A stretch of DNA of 64,000 nucleotides from Flavobacterium branchiarum (lineage in GTDB: Bacteria; Bacteroidota; Bacteroidia; Flavobacteriales; Flavobacteriaceae). Position 1 is the stretch's first letter, and each line of letters begins with the position of its first letter. The position numbers were made by a program, and so were the translations under genes. The stretch lies in the NCBI RefSeq assembly GCF_030409845.1, contig NZ_JAUFQQ010000005.1, forward strand, positions 1,674,001 to 1,738,000. The letters run 5' to 3'. Shown here piece after piece: positions 44,377-54,024 of the stretch. The notes below the pieces were generated by a model. That model made no database searches, was not told the origin of the DNA, and worked only from the letters and a program-made list of their open reading frames with translations.

Positions 44377-45534
44377 ATGTTAAACTTTGAATTATACAAT
44401 CCGACGAACTTAATTTTCGGAAAAGGACAAATAGAGAAACTAAAGGATCTTGTTCCTAAAGATGCCAAGATATTATTGGCTTATGGAGGTGGAAGCATCT
44501 TTAAGAATGGAATTCACGAACAAGTTATCAATACCTTAAAAGGTTTTGACATTGTTGAATTTGGTGGAATTGAACCAAATCCACATTTTGAAACTTTAAT
44601 GAAAGCGGTTGCAGTTATTAAAGCAGAAAAAATAGATTTCATTTTAGCTGTTGGCGGTGGATCTGTAATTGATGGTGTGAAGTTTATTTCTGCTGCTGTT
44701 AATTTTGATGGAAATCCAATTGACATACTTCAAAAACGTTTGTTGATAAAAGAGAATGCTGTACCGTTTGGAACTGTTTTGACTTTACCTGCTACTGGAA
44801 GCGAAATGAATTCTGGTGCAGTAGTAACTATCGAAGCTACTCAAGAAAAATTAGCTTTTGGTGGAAGTGCTTTGTTTCCAAAATTTTCTATTTGTGATCC
44901 TACTGTAATTGCATCTTTACCAAAAAGACAATTACAAAATGGTGTAGTAGATGCTTATACGCACGTAATGGAGCAATACTTAACCTATCCGCATGAAGGC
45001 TATTTACAAGATCGAATTGCCGAAGGAATCTTGCAAACTTTAATAGAAATTGGCCCTAAGGTTGTTGAAAACCCAACTGATTATGCGCTGGCTTCAAACT
45101 TTATGTGGAGTTGTACTATGGCTTTAAACGGATTAATTCAAAAAGGAGTACCTAGCGATTGGGCTACGCATATGATTGGTCACGAATTAACAGCTTTATA
45201 TGGCATTGACCATGCAAGAACACTTGCAATTGTTGGACCAAGCTTATACACTGTAATGTTTGAAACTAAAAAAGGTAAACTAGCCCAGTACGGAAGACGT
45301 ATTTTTAACCTAACTGGTTCTGATGATGAAGTTGCAAAAGAAGCAATCAATCAAACAGTCGCTTTTTTCCATACAATGGGAATGGATACCAAACTGTCTC
45401 AATACACAAATGATTATGATAAAACAGCCGATTTTATAGTAAATCGTTTTGAAGAAAGAGGCTGGAAAGGCTTAGGCGAGAAACAACTTATTACCCTAGA
45501 TAAGGTAAAATCAATTGTAGAAATGAGTTATTAA
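44377..45534 (+). CDS. Iron-containing alcohol dehydrogenase (YqhD/BDH-like)
   Basis: A 385-residue group III (metal-dependent) alcohol dehydrogenase. NADP-binding GGGS motifs are AYGGGSIFKNG and LAVGGGSVIDGVKF. The metal-site region is DAYTHVMEQYLTYP with further His residues in ATHMIGHELTALYGIDHARTLAI. The N-terminal NPTNLIFGKGQIEKL and overall length match YqhD/butanol dehydrogenases, which reduce aldehydes with NADPH. It is downstream of the DJ-1-like gene, with a TTAGTACC-type word repeat between them, and ends at a terminator. Confidence 0.92.
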   Translation: MLNFELYNPTNLIFGKGQIEKLKDLVPKDAKILLAYGGGSIFKNGIHEQVINTLKGFDIVEFGGIEPNPHFETLMKAVAVIKAEKIDFILAVGGGSVIDGVKFISAAVNFDGNPIDILQKRLLIKENAVPFGTVLTLPATGSEMNSGAVVTIEATQEKLAFGGSALFPKFSICDPTVIASLPKRQLQNGVVDAYTHVMEQYLTYPHEGYLQDRIAEGILQTLIEIGPKVVENPTDYALASNFMWSCTMALNGLIQKGVPSDWATHMIGHELTALYGIDHARTLAIVGPSLYTVMFETKKGKLAQYGRRIFNLTGSDDEVAKEAINQTVAFFHTMGMDTKLSQYTNDYDKTADFIVNRFEERGWKGLGEKQLITLDKVKSIVEMSY

Positions 45535-45564
45535 TTTTCTGAATTAGGAATATAAATAAAATAC

Positions 45565-45601
45565 AAAAGGCGTTCTTAAATTAAATAAGGACGCCTTTTC
45601 A
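45565..45601 (+). terminator. Terminator of the alcohol dehydrogenase gene
   Basis: AAAAGGCGTTCTTA (from 45565) pairs with TAAGGACGCCTTTT (to 45599), with one G-U pair. Confidence 0.85.
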
Positions 45602-45792
45602 AAATACTAAAACAAAACTAACTAACTCAATTGATTGTAAACTCATTTAACTAAAATTCTAATTCATAAAACACTATAACGTAAGTATCAACTACTTATT
45701 GTATTCGGGGTAAAAAAAACTAAATTTTAGTGTTTAATCCAAAATCAGCGCATTAATTCGGCTCTTTTTTGTGTTATTACTCCATTATTAAG

Positions 45793-45800
45793 TACTTTTG
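45793..45800 (+). promoter_or_regulatory. -7 box of gpsA, sets the start
   Basis: TACTTTTG at 45793-45800 directly abuts an ATG at 45801. Transcription should begin a few bases after the box, so the 45801 ATG would be upstream of or at the mRNA end, favouring the ATG at 45819. Confidence 0.55.
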
Positions 45801-45818
45801 ATGAAAATTTATAATATA

Positions 45819-46814
45819 ATGAGCGAAAATTTAAAATTTGCAGTAATCGGTGGTGGAAGTTGGGCAACGGCCATTGCAAAAATGCTATGTGTAAATCTTC
45901 CTGAAATTTCGTGGTACATGCGTAATGACGCTGCTATCGAACACATTAATAAATACAAACACAACCCGAATTATTTAAGTTCGGTAGAATTTGATACTCA
46001 AAAACTAAAGCTTACCAATAATATAAATGAAGCAGTTGAATATGCTGATTATATTATTTTTGCAATTCCATCGGCTTTTTTACATGCTGAGTTAGAGAAA
46101 CTAACTGTTTCGTTAGAAAATAAAATTATCTTCTCTGCTATTAAAGGAATTGTTCCTGAAACGAGTTTAATTGTTGGAGAGCATTTTCATATAAAATACG
46201 ACATCCCTTATTATAATATTGGTGTTATTACTGGTCCTTGTCATGCAGAAGAAGTGGCTCTTGAAAGATTGTCTTATTTAACAATTGCATGTGGAGATTC
46301 TAATAAAGCTAGCGTTGTTGCTAAAAACCTATCAGGTAATTACATTAAAGCCAAAATTTCAGATGATATTATTGGTACTGAATATGCCGCTATGCTTAAA
46401 AACATTTATGCAATAGCTGCTGGAATTGCACATGGCTTAGGTTATGGTGACAATTTTCAATCGGTCATCATGAGTAATTCTATTCGTGAGATGAAAAAAT
46501 TCATCAAAAAAGTGCATAAAATGAAACGTAACATTAATGACTCAGCTTATTTAGGTGATTTATTGGTTACTGGATATTCTGTTTTTTCAAGAAATAGAAT
46601 GTTCGGAAATATGATTGGAAAAGGGCATACTGTAAAAAGTGCTATGATGGAAATGAGCATGGTTTCTGAAGGTTATTATGCAACCAAAAGTGCTTATAAA
46701 CTAAACCAAGGATATGGTGCAAAAACACCAATTATAGATGCTGTATATAGCATTTTATATGAAGGCAAAGATGCTAAAGTCGTGTTTAAGAAATTAACTG
46801 ATTTATTAGATTAA
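45819..46814 (+). CDS. gpsA: NAD(P)H-dependent glycerol-3-phosphate dehydrogenase
   Basis: A 331-residue enzyme that reduces dihydroxyacetone phosphate to sn-glycerol-3-phosphate for phospholipid synthesis. The dinucleotide motif is FAVIGGGSWATAIAKML (residues ~7-23), with AIPSAFLH and TGPCHAEEV following. The catalytic Lys region is AAMLKNIYAIAAGIAHGLGYGDN. The start at 45819 (MSENLKF) is chosen over 45801 because a -7 box ends at 45800. It is a single-gene unit. Confidence 0.95.
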   Translation: MSENLKFAVIGGGSWATAIAKMLCVNLPEISWYMRNDAAIEHINKYKHNPNYLSSVEFDTQKLKLTNNINEAVEYADYIIFAIPSAFLHAELEKLTVSLENKIIFSAIKGIVPETSLIVGEHFHIKYDIPYYNIGVITGPCHAEEVALERLSYLTIACGDSNKASVVAKNLSGNYIKAKISDDIIGTEYAAMLKNIYAIAAGIAHGLGYGDNFQSVIMSNSIREMKKFIKKVHKMKRNINDSAYLGDLLVTGYSVFSRNRMFGNMIGKGHTVKSAMMEMSMVSEGYYATKSAYKLNQGYGAKTPIIDAVYSILYEGKDAKVVFKKLTDLLD

Positions 46815-46844
46815 ACTTTAAATTTTAATCCAAAATAATACAAG

Positions 46845-46880
46845 TCAGGTATACTATTTTATAGTGTACCTGATTTTTTT
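46845..46880 (+). terminator. Terminator of gpsA
   Basis: TCAGGTATACTAT (46845-46857) pairs with ATAGTGTACCTGA (46861-46873) with one G-U pair, followed by a T run. The rest of the gap to 47185 is AT-rich with no gene and no clear promoter motif. Confidence 0.85.
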
Positions 46881-47185
46881 TGATTCTTAACATAGGTTTT
46901 TATGTCAATTTAAAAAAATTAACGGGTATTTGTTTACTAAATAATTGCTGTAAATAAAATAGTCAATACTTATTTTCTTAACAAATACAAAAAACAACTA
47001 CAATATTGTTATTCAACATAATAGACTAAATACCTAAACAAAATAACCCTACTTATCTTTTAAAAAAAACCTTATAATCAGAATAAATCCTTTTTCGTTT
47101 TAACAAATAATTCAAATAATCGTTGCTTCTGTTTGGATTATTGATAAATTCGCGTTATTATTTTTATTTATTCTAATTAAGAACA

Positions 47186-49858
47186 ATGCGCTTTATTTTA
47201 CTTTTCTTTTTTATTACAAGCTTTGCCTTTTCACAAAGAACAATTTCTGGAAAAATAACTGACAAAGATACTTCTACTCCTTTAGCTGGTGTTTTTATAA
47301 AAGATATAAAAACCGAAAGTTGGTCCTTTTCTGATAGTAAAGGAGGGTTTATAATAACACTTCCCTATTATGAAGATGTTGAACTAAATTTTTCTTTATT
47401 GGGGAAAATGGAAAAGAATGTTGAGATTAAAAATGATCAAAACTTTGTTACTGTTTCTTTAGAAAACAATACGTTACATCTTAAAGAAGTCATTGTTACT
47501 GCTAACATACAAAAACAATATTCTGAGTTAACATTAGGTACAAACGCAATTAATAACGTTCAGGCCTTTTCATTAGATGATGTTTTAAAACAGCTACCTG
47601 GCCAAGTCACAACAAATTTTAATTTAAACGAGTTTAAAAATATTGTTTTTCGTACTGCTGCTAAAACTTCGCTTTCTTATGAAACCAAAGCATTTGGAAC
47701 CGCTTTTGTCATAGACGACATTCCAATTTCAAATAATGCAAACATGCAAGCCCATAATCCAAATTCAGGTTTAGGAGATTCTTTTGGAACAAAAATAAAC
47801 ACGTTTACAAATACAGATAAAGGAGTCGATCTAAGAGAAATCTCTACCAATAATATCGAAGAAATAACAGTTATACAAGGAATTCCGTCAGCTAAATATG
47901 GCGATTTAACTTCTGGTCTAGTATTAATAACTAATAAAGTAGGTAGAAGTAACTATAAGATATCTACTTCTATTAAAGACGCTACATCACAAGTAAACTT
48001 GGCAAAAGGTTATGATATTAATACCAATAACTCAATGAATGTATCATTTGGTTATTTGGACTCTAAGGCTGATCCAAGGGACAATATTTTGGACTTTGAA
48101 AGAATAAATGGAAATATCTCATGGCAACATAAAAATAAAGCTAGCACAATAAGAAATACGCTTAGCGCTTCTTTCAGAATGAATTTAGACGATGCAAAAA
48201 GTGATCCTGATGATATTACTGCTATGGTTGTTAAAAATGAAAAGAAAGGCTTTTCTATTTCAAACAACTTAAAATGGAAACCAAAAAACATATGGGTTGA
48301 TGGCATAACTACTGCTACCAGTTTTAGTTACGACAAGCAATTTTCTAGGAGAGACAGATGGGTAAATGTAGCTGCATCTGCTGCGACTGATTCTTATGAA
48401 GAAGGCATACACGAAGCAATCATCGTACCTTCTCAATATACAAGTATAAGCACTGTAGAAGGGATTCCTATTTCTACTTATTTTAGTTTAGAAACGACTA
48501 AAACTTTAACCAATGAAGCAAAATGGGTTCACAGTCTAACCTTTGGTACTTCTACAAGAACCAGTATGAACAAGGGAGAAGGAAGAAAAAATGCCGTTAC
48601 AGGTTTATATAACCTTTATACACTTACGGTAGGAGGAAATAGTAAATTAGCCTATAGAGATTATGATTTTAATAATACAAGAACAGAGACTCAATTTTCT
48701 GCCTACATTGAAGACAAAATATTCAAAAAATTCGAAAACAACCAAATATTAAATATAAGCTTAGGTCTAAGATATGATAATCAATCTGGTAATGAATCCT
48801 TTCAACCACGAATAAACTCTTCTTATAAGTTTAATAAAACATTTAACATGAAAGGTGGTTTTGGTCTATCCTCAAAAGCTCCATCCCTTAATCAACTTTA
48901 CACAGGAGATCGCTATCTGGACAGACTTATTGGCAGTGGGATCTATACTTACCCCGGCATCTATCAAAAAGCATGGATTCAAACCTTAATAACTCCTGGT
49001 GACAATTTAAACCTTAAACCTACAAAATCGTACAGAACGGAACTCGGAATAGATGCTAATCTCCCGTTTGCTTCAATAAACTTAACAGGTTACTACAACA
49101 AACTTTTCGATGCTTTTTCTGGCGAAAGGATTCCAGTATATAAAGAAGTTCCTAAAGCAGAGGTTACAGTTGTTGGTACTGAAATACCGACTTATCAGAT
49201 TAATGGAACTGAAAAATTTTACTATTTCACAAATAGTATTACAAACAATGGTACAGCAGAAGATAAAGGCTTGGAGATTTTTATAAATTTTAAAAAGATA
49301 AAATCATTAAATCTTGATATTAGCATGAACGCATCTTATGTTACTTCAAAAGATTTTTCAGCTGTAAAAAACTATATAGCTTCTACTGATCTTTTAACAC
49401 CGGAGAGATATGGTGTATTTGACTCAAGACCTAGCGTTCAGGAAAATTTTACCATACGCTCAAATTTTAACTATCACATTCCTGCAGTTGGATTATTAAT
49501 CTCTATCTCCAGTGAACACACATTATTACAATCTTTAAAAACCCCAATAGGTAATTTTCCAAATGGATATCTAGACACCCAATTAGTTTATCATGAGATT
49601 CCTGTTGAGGACAGAACGAATAATCAAAAATATGGACATCTTATGCAGAACACAAAAGAAACTGATAACAAAATTCAAAACGTATTGCACAATTTTCACT
49701 TGCGTGTATCAAAAGACTTTCTGAACGGCTTTGGTGTTTCTGTATATGCTACAAATTTTTTAAACCTAAAACCTTATTACTATGATGAAGCCGGGATAAA
49801 AGCATTAGCAAAAATCGCCTCACTTTCCTTCGGTGCCAGACTTGAATACGAATTTTAA
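47186..49858 (+). CDS. TonB-dependent receptor of the DUF4876/peroxidase operon
   Basis: An 890-residue outer-membrane receptor. It has a signal peptide (to about residue 17, FAFSQ), a carboxypeptidase-like domain (ISGKITDKDTSTPLAGVFI, ~20-95), a plug (LKEVIVTANIQKQYS... ITVIQGIPSAKYGDLTSGLVLITNK) and a barrel ending in ARLEYEF. The plug lacks a typical SusC motif, and no SusD follows. Instead it leads an operon with a DUF4876 lipoprotein, a beta-barrel protein and a di-haem peroxidase. The substrate is unknown; a metal complex or other redox-active ligand would fit the neighbours. Confidence 0.9.
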   Translation: MRFILLFFFITSFAFSQRTISGKITDKDTSTPLAGVFIKDIKTESWSFSDSKGGFIITLPYYEDVELNFSLLGKMEKNVEIKNDQNFVTVSLENNTLHLKEVIVTANIQKQYSELTLGTNAINNVQAFSLDDVLKQLPGQVTTNFNLNEFKNIVFRTAAKTSLSYETKAFGTAFVIDDIPISNNANMQAHNPNSGLGDSFGTKINTFTNTDKGVDLREISTNNIEEITVIQGIPSAKYGDLTSGLVLITNKVGRSNYKISTSIKDATSQVNLAKGYDINTNNSMNVSFGYLDSKADPRDNILDFERINGNISWQHKNKASTIRNTLSASFRMNLDDAKSDPDDITAMVVKNEKKGFSISNNLKWKPKNIWVDGITTATSFSYDKQFSRRDRWVNVAASAATDSYEEGIHEAIIVPSQYTSISTVEGIPISTYFSLETTKTLTNEAKWVHSLTFGTSTRTSMNKGEGRKNAVTGLYNLYTLTVGGNSKLAYRDYDFNNTRTETQFSAYIEDKIFKKFENNQILNISLGLRYDNQSGNESFQPRINSSYKFNKTFNMKGGFGLSSKAPSLNQLYTGDRYLDRLIGSGIYTYPGIYQKAWIQTLITPGDNLNLKPTKSYRTELGIDANLPFASINLTGYYNKLFDAFSGERIPVYKEVPKAEVTVVGTEIPTYQINGTEKFYYFTNSITNNGTAEDKGLEIFINFKKIKSLNLDISMNASYVTSKDFSAVKNYIASTDLLTPERYGVFDSRPSVQENFTIRSNFNYHIPAVGLLISISSEHTLLQSLKTPIGNFPNGYLDTQLVYHEIPVEDRTNNQKYGHLMQNTKETDNKIQNVLHNFHLRVSKDFLNGFGVSVYATNFLNLKPYYYDEAGIKALAKIASLSFGARLEYEF

Positions 49859-49874
49859 ACTAAATATAATAACT

Positions 49875-51182
49875 ATGAAAAAACATTTCCTTTTAATTAT
49901 AACCCTGTTGGCCTTAATAATCCAATCCTGCAGTAACAATGATGAAAACGAAGCATTACAGCCTATCAACTTTTCAATTGCTGTAAAATATGACGAAACC
50001 TTTAGCAATCTTGTAACAAAAAATTCTGCTGTTACCATTGTAAATAACGAAACAGGGAATAAATATACTGTACAATCTGATAACAGCGGTATTGCTCAGT
50101 TTAATCAAATATTACCTGGAATCTATTCGGTATCGGCAACTAAAGTAATGCAATCAATAGAATTCGCAGATACTTTTGGATATACACCATCTGAAGCCGA
50201 AATTAATTTTAATGGATCTCAAAGTAGCCTTGTTATAAATAGTGCTTCTACGACGGTTGAAATTGAAATGAAAACATCAAAAGTGGGTGACTTTGTAATC
50301 AAACAAATTTACTATGGTGGCTCTGACGTTAAAAAGGGCGCAACGTTTAGAGATCAGTTTATAGAGATTTACAATAATTCAAATACGGTACAATATGCTG
50401 ATGGTTTGTACATTGCCCAATTATATGGCTCAGGTACCACGACTGTTTATGCTTACACATTACCTACTGGACAATTTGACTGGAGTAAGTCTGCTGAAAT
50501 GACGATGGGAAATACTGCCAATACTAATTATGTTTATGCTTCTAATGTTTTAAAAATTCCAGGAACTGGTACTCAGTATCCCGTACAGCCAGGAAAAAGC
50601 ATTGTAATTGCTCAAAATGCCATTAACCATAAATCAAATTATACAGACAATACTGGAAAATCAGTAAGCATCCTAAATCCTGACTTAACTGTAGATTTAA
50701 GTACTGCTGATTTTGAATCTTTTTTAGGAAATTATTTAGGTGATCTTTACCAATATGATATTCAAAATCCAGCTGTAACAGATTTAGATATTATATACTG
50801 GGGGAATGGTAATAATGATATGGTTTTGGACCCTAGTGGAAAACTGGCTCTTGCTATTTTTAAAATGGATCCTACTGAACTAAATAGTCTTAAAAAATAT
50901 AAGAATCCTAAAGGGGATAAGAATTCATACTTACAGATTCCAAATACAGTATTGACAGATGCAGTCGAACTGACTAAAGATATGGGATCAAGCTACGTTC
51001 CTAAGAAACTACCAGCTCAAATAGACGGAGGAAATACTTACTTATCGACTGGAGCATATTCTTCTAAAGCTGTAATTAGAAAAACTAAAACTACCATTGC
51101 TGGAAGAATAATTTTGCAAGACACTAATAATTCTACAAACGATTTTGTAGAAATAACTCCAAATCCTAGAGGATTCAACTAA
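49875..51182 (+). CDS. DUF4876 lipoprotein
   Basis: A 435-residue lipoprotein (LALIIQSC, Cys at 19) with an N-terminal Ig/carboxypeptidase-like domain (~25-125; NNETGNKYTVQSDNSGIAQF...LPGIYSVSAT). It is followed by a larger domain starting DFVIKQIYYGGSDVKKGATFRDQFIEIYNNSN, which is the DUF4876 / lamin-tail-like pattern. ATG 49875 opens a good signal; the longer frame overlaps the receptor gene. It is probably surface-exposed or periplasmic and a partner of the TonB receptor, in a role analogous to SusD, although it is unrelated in sequence. Confidence 0.85.
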   Translation: MKKHFLLIITLLALIIQSCSNNDENEALQPINFSIAVKYDETFSNLVTKNSAVTIVNNETGNKYTVQSDNSGIAQFNQILPGIYSVSATKVMQSIEFADTFGYTPSEAEINFNGSQSSLVINSASTTVEIEMKTSKVGDFVIKQIYYGGSDVKKGATFRDQFIEIYNNSNTVQYADGLYIAQLYGSGTTTVYAYTLPTGQFDWSKSAEMTMGNTANTNYVYASNVLKIPGTGTQYPVQPGKSIVIAQNAINHKSNYTDNTGKSVSILNPDLTVDLSTADFESFLGNYLGDLYQYDIQNPAVTDLDIIYWGNGNNDMVLDPSGKLALAIFKMDPTELNSLKKYKNPKGDKNSYLQIPNTVLTDAVELTKDMGSSYVPKKLPAQIDGGNTYLSTGAYSSKAVIRKTKTTIAGRIILQDTNNSTNDFVEITPNPRGFN

Positions 51183-51193
51183 CATTTTCATTA

Positions 51194-52789
51194 ATGAAAA
51201 TAAATATTTTTAAAATTTTTAACATGAGAAGTAATGCCTGGGAAAACTGGGTACTACTTCTTATGTTATCTTTTTTTGCTAATACAGCACAAGCACAGGA
51301 TAGCCTAATTATATCCAATCATCTTATTGATCTACAAGTTAAAAATCAAATATTCAATTACCCTGTTGTATATACCAACTCCTATATCAAAGATTTCACC
51401 TTTACCGAATTATCGTACGAACATACACAAAATGAATTTGCACGAACACAAACTGCAAACGAAATAAATACCTTTCAATTTTTAGCAAGGGGATATTATA
51501 CAACAAAATCTAAATGGAGACTATTTGGTGATATGTCCATTATAAAAAAAGAAGAAAAAGATTTAGGTTGGGTTCTTACAGACGATCGATCAGAAGAACA
51601 GGAAGTAATAATGCCTCATTATTTTTTTGTACCTCGAAAAGGAGATTGGACAAGTCAGAATTACAATACAAATGGCGGATTTTCGAAAGAAATTACAAGC
51701 AAATTATCGCTAGCCACAAAAGCTAGTTTTAATGCAGGTAAATATACCCGAAATGTAGATCCCAGACCACAAATTATTTCAAGAAAATTAACTGGAGAAC
51801 TTCAGCTTGGTTATCAGATAGCAGAAAGACATAAAATTTTTGTTCTAGCAAATTATGCGACAGGAAACAAAGACTTTACATATATCTACAAAGACAAACA
51901 TCTAAATTTTGAATCTAATCCTGATACTTACTTACGATTCAACACTGGTTATGGACGAATTTTAAATTATTTCAAGTCTAATTACAACAACTCTACTCGA
52001 TTTACTTACAAAGATATAACTACCAAACTTGGTTTAGGATATACTTTTAGTAACAAGAGTAGTAATTTTACTGCTCTATATTATCACCAAAAATCAAATA
52101 ACAATTTTTACACTAATGTTTTTGCTACAGATGATCAGATTAGATTTAAATACGAAACGACAACAAACCATCTGGAGTTATTTGCACTACACAAATGGAA
52201 TCAAAAAGAAATAAATTCTACTTTTAAATATTATACTAGCAATAGCATCAATAATGATGTACAGAGTAAAGGTCATAATTACAAAAATTCATTGAATACT
52301 ATTAACTGGTTAACTTCTATTTCAAAAAAAACAAATTCCAAAATCGATTACTTATTTGGTCTTGATGTGAATTACCAACAGAACAGTTACAATGATGTTC
52401 TTGCAACAAGCAATATGCATATTAATTCATTAAATACAGGGATTTTTGGTAGCAAGGATTTTGCCTTTACCAAAAGCAAAATAAATGCTACTGTAAACTT
52501 AAACATGTATTTTGCGCTTCCGTCTACGTTAGATTATTATGACACTTCGGGAAGCACTAATAGCACCTTTTTTAATGAAGTGATTGTACACGATTATGCC
52601 GTTAGTACCACAAACTATTTCGCTCCCAAATTGAGATTAGAATATAGTTATCCTGTTCAAAATAAAACAGTAGTCTTTTTTACGGATTTTAAAGAAAAAT
52701 TAGCCCTGAAAAAACAAAATGATTACAATACCATTATCAATACCAATACCACTTATTGGCTTCGTCTTGGTGTACAATTAAATTATTAA
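51194..52789 (+). CDS. Outer-membrane beta-barrel protein (DUF6850-like)
   Basis: A 531-residue protein with a signal peptide (cleavage probably after AQAQ, around residue 35, or from the internal ATG at 51224) and a series of alternating aromatic/polar strands ending in LRLGVQLNY, as in outer-membrane barrels. In flavobacteria such a protein follows DUF4876; the DUF6850 label is from memory of the cluster and not a search. It starts 11 bases after DUF4876 and is followed by the peroxidase after 2 bases, so the operon is tight. Confidence 0.7.
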   Translation: MKINIFKIFNMRSNAWENWVLLLMLSFFANTAQAQDSLIISNHLIDLQVKNQIFNYPVVYTNSYIKDFTFTELSYEHTQNEFARTQTANEINTFQFLARGYYTTKSKWRLFGDMSIIKKEEKDLGWVLTDDRSEEQEVIMPHYFFVPRKGDWTSQNYNTNGGFSKEITSKLSLATKASFNAGKYTRNVDPRPQIISRKLTGELQLGYQIAERHKIFVLANYATGNKDFTYIYKDKHLNFESNPDTYLRFNTGYGRILNYFKSNYNNSTRFTYKDITTKLGLGYTFSNKSSNFTALYYHQKSNNNFYTNVFATDDQIRFKYETTTNHLELFALHKWNQKEINSTFKYYTSNSINNDVQSKGHNYKNSLNTINWLTSISKKTNSKIDYLFGLDVNYQQNSYNDVLATSNMHINSLNTGIFGSKDFAFTKSKINATVNLNMYFALPSTLDYYDTSGSTNSTFFNEVIVHDYAVSTTNYFAPKLRLEYSYPVQNKTVVFFTDFKEKLALKKQNDYNTIINTNTTYWLRLGVQLNY

Positions 52790-52791
52790 AA

Positions 52792-53931
52792 ATGAAAACA
52801 AAGTTTATCGCCATTAGCATAATGGTCTTTTCATTTGTTATACTTTCGTATTCAAAAATAAACGAAAACCTTTCTATTACAGAACTCAAACGGCTATATA
52901 GTAGCGGTGATTACACAAAATGGCCTAAACCTGAAGTCGACTCTTTAGTTTATGCTCAAGGTTTTGAAGATATAGGATCATTAGGCAAACCCGAATTTCC
53001 TGAAAACAATCTATATACCGAAGAGAAAGCAACTTTAGGCAAAATACTCTTCTTCGATCCTAGATTATCAAAATCAGGACAAATCTCTTGTGCCAATTGC
53101 CATGATCCAGAATTAAATTGGGGAGATGCAAGGAGAGTTTCTTATGGAGAAGGAAGATTACAAGGTATTAGGAATTCTCCTAGTTTAATGAATATCGCTT
53201 ATACTAAAATATTCTTTTGGGACGGAAGAGCAACTACTCTAGAAGATCAAGCTAGTTTCCCTATAAAAGACACTAAAGAAATGAATTTTCATATCGATTT
53301 GGCGACAAAAAGATTGAATAAAATTAAAGGGTACAAATCCTATTTTAAGAAGGCTTTTGGTAAAGAGAAAATTACTCAGGAAGAAATATTAAAAGCAATT
53401 GCAACTTTCGAGAGAACATTAGTTAGTCCAAAAAGTAGATTTGACAAATTTATAACTGGAGATTCAACGCAACTTAGCAACAAAGAAATTGAAGGCTTAC
53501 ATTTATTTCGAACAAAAGCGCGTTGTATAAATTGCCATAACACGGCTAATTTCTCTGATAATAAATTTCATAACATAGGACTGACTTATTATGGAAGAGA
53601 GTATGAAGATTTAGGAAGATATAATGTGACACGAAAAGCTGAAAATGTTGGAGAATTTAAAACCCAATCTTTAAGAGGTGTAGCACAAAATGCTCCTTAT
53701 ATGCACAATGGTCTATTCCCTAATTTACGTGGCGTATTAAACATGTACAATGCTGGAATGCCACAACCTAAACGAAAAGAAAGTCAACAAAATGATTCCT
53801 TATTCCCTACTACATCAAGACTTATTCAAAAATTACAACTAAAACAATCTGAGGTAGTCGCATTAGAAGCTTTCATTACAAGCTTAAGTACTGGAAATTA
53901 TAAGATGCGCCCTCCAGAATTACCACAATAG
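52792..53931 (+). CDS. Di-haem cytochrome c peroxidase-family protein
   Basis: A 379-residue periplasmic protein of the bacterial cytochrome c peroxidase / MauG family, which reduces H2O2 or carries out haem-based oxidations. The two haem sites are CANCH (about residues 99-103) and CINCH (about 245-249). PSLMNIAYTKIFFWDGRATTLEDQA and QSLRGVAQNAPYMHNG are the family blocks. The N-terminus has a hydrophobic signal (FIAISIMVFSFVILSY). It is the last gene of the TonB operon, just before a perfect palindromic terminator, and this context suggests a function tied to an imported or exported redox-active substrate. Confidence 0.92.
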   Translation: MKTKFIAISIMVFSFVILSYSKINENLSITELKRLYSSGDYTKWPKPEVDSLVYAQGFEDIGSLGKPEFPENNLYTEEKATLGKILFFDPRLSKSGQISCANCHDPELNWGDARRVSYGEGRLQGIRNSPSLMNIAYTKIFFWDGRATTLEDQASFPIKDTKEMNFHIDLATKRLNKIKGYKSYFKKAFGKEKITQEEILKAIATFERTLVSPKSRFDKFITGDSTQLSNKEIEGLHLFRTKARCINCHNTANFSDNKFHNIGLTYYGREYEDLGRYNVTRKAENVGEFKTQSLRGVAQNAPYMHNGLFPNLRGVLNMYNAGMPQPKRKESQQNDSLFPTTSRLIQKLQLKQSEVVALEAFITSLSTGNYKMRPPELPQ

Positions 53932-53957
53932 TTCAAATCTTAATCTGATTCTACTAA

Positions 53958-53993
53958 AAAAGTCCCTTTCTAAAATTTTAGAAAGGGACTTTT
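53958..53993. terminator. Bidirectional terminator between the peroxidase and minus-strand genes
   Basis: A perfect 36-base palindrome: AAAAGTCCCTTTCTAAAA (53958-53975) is followed directly by its reverse complement. Confidence 0.9.
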
Positions 53994-54024
53994 ATATCCT
54001 TCAAGATACAGAAAACGTACCTAA

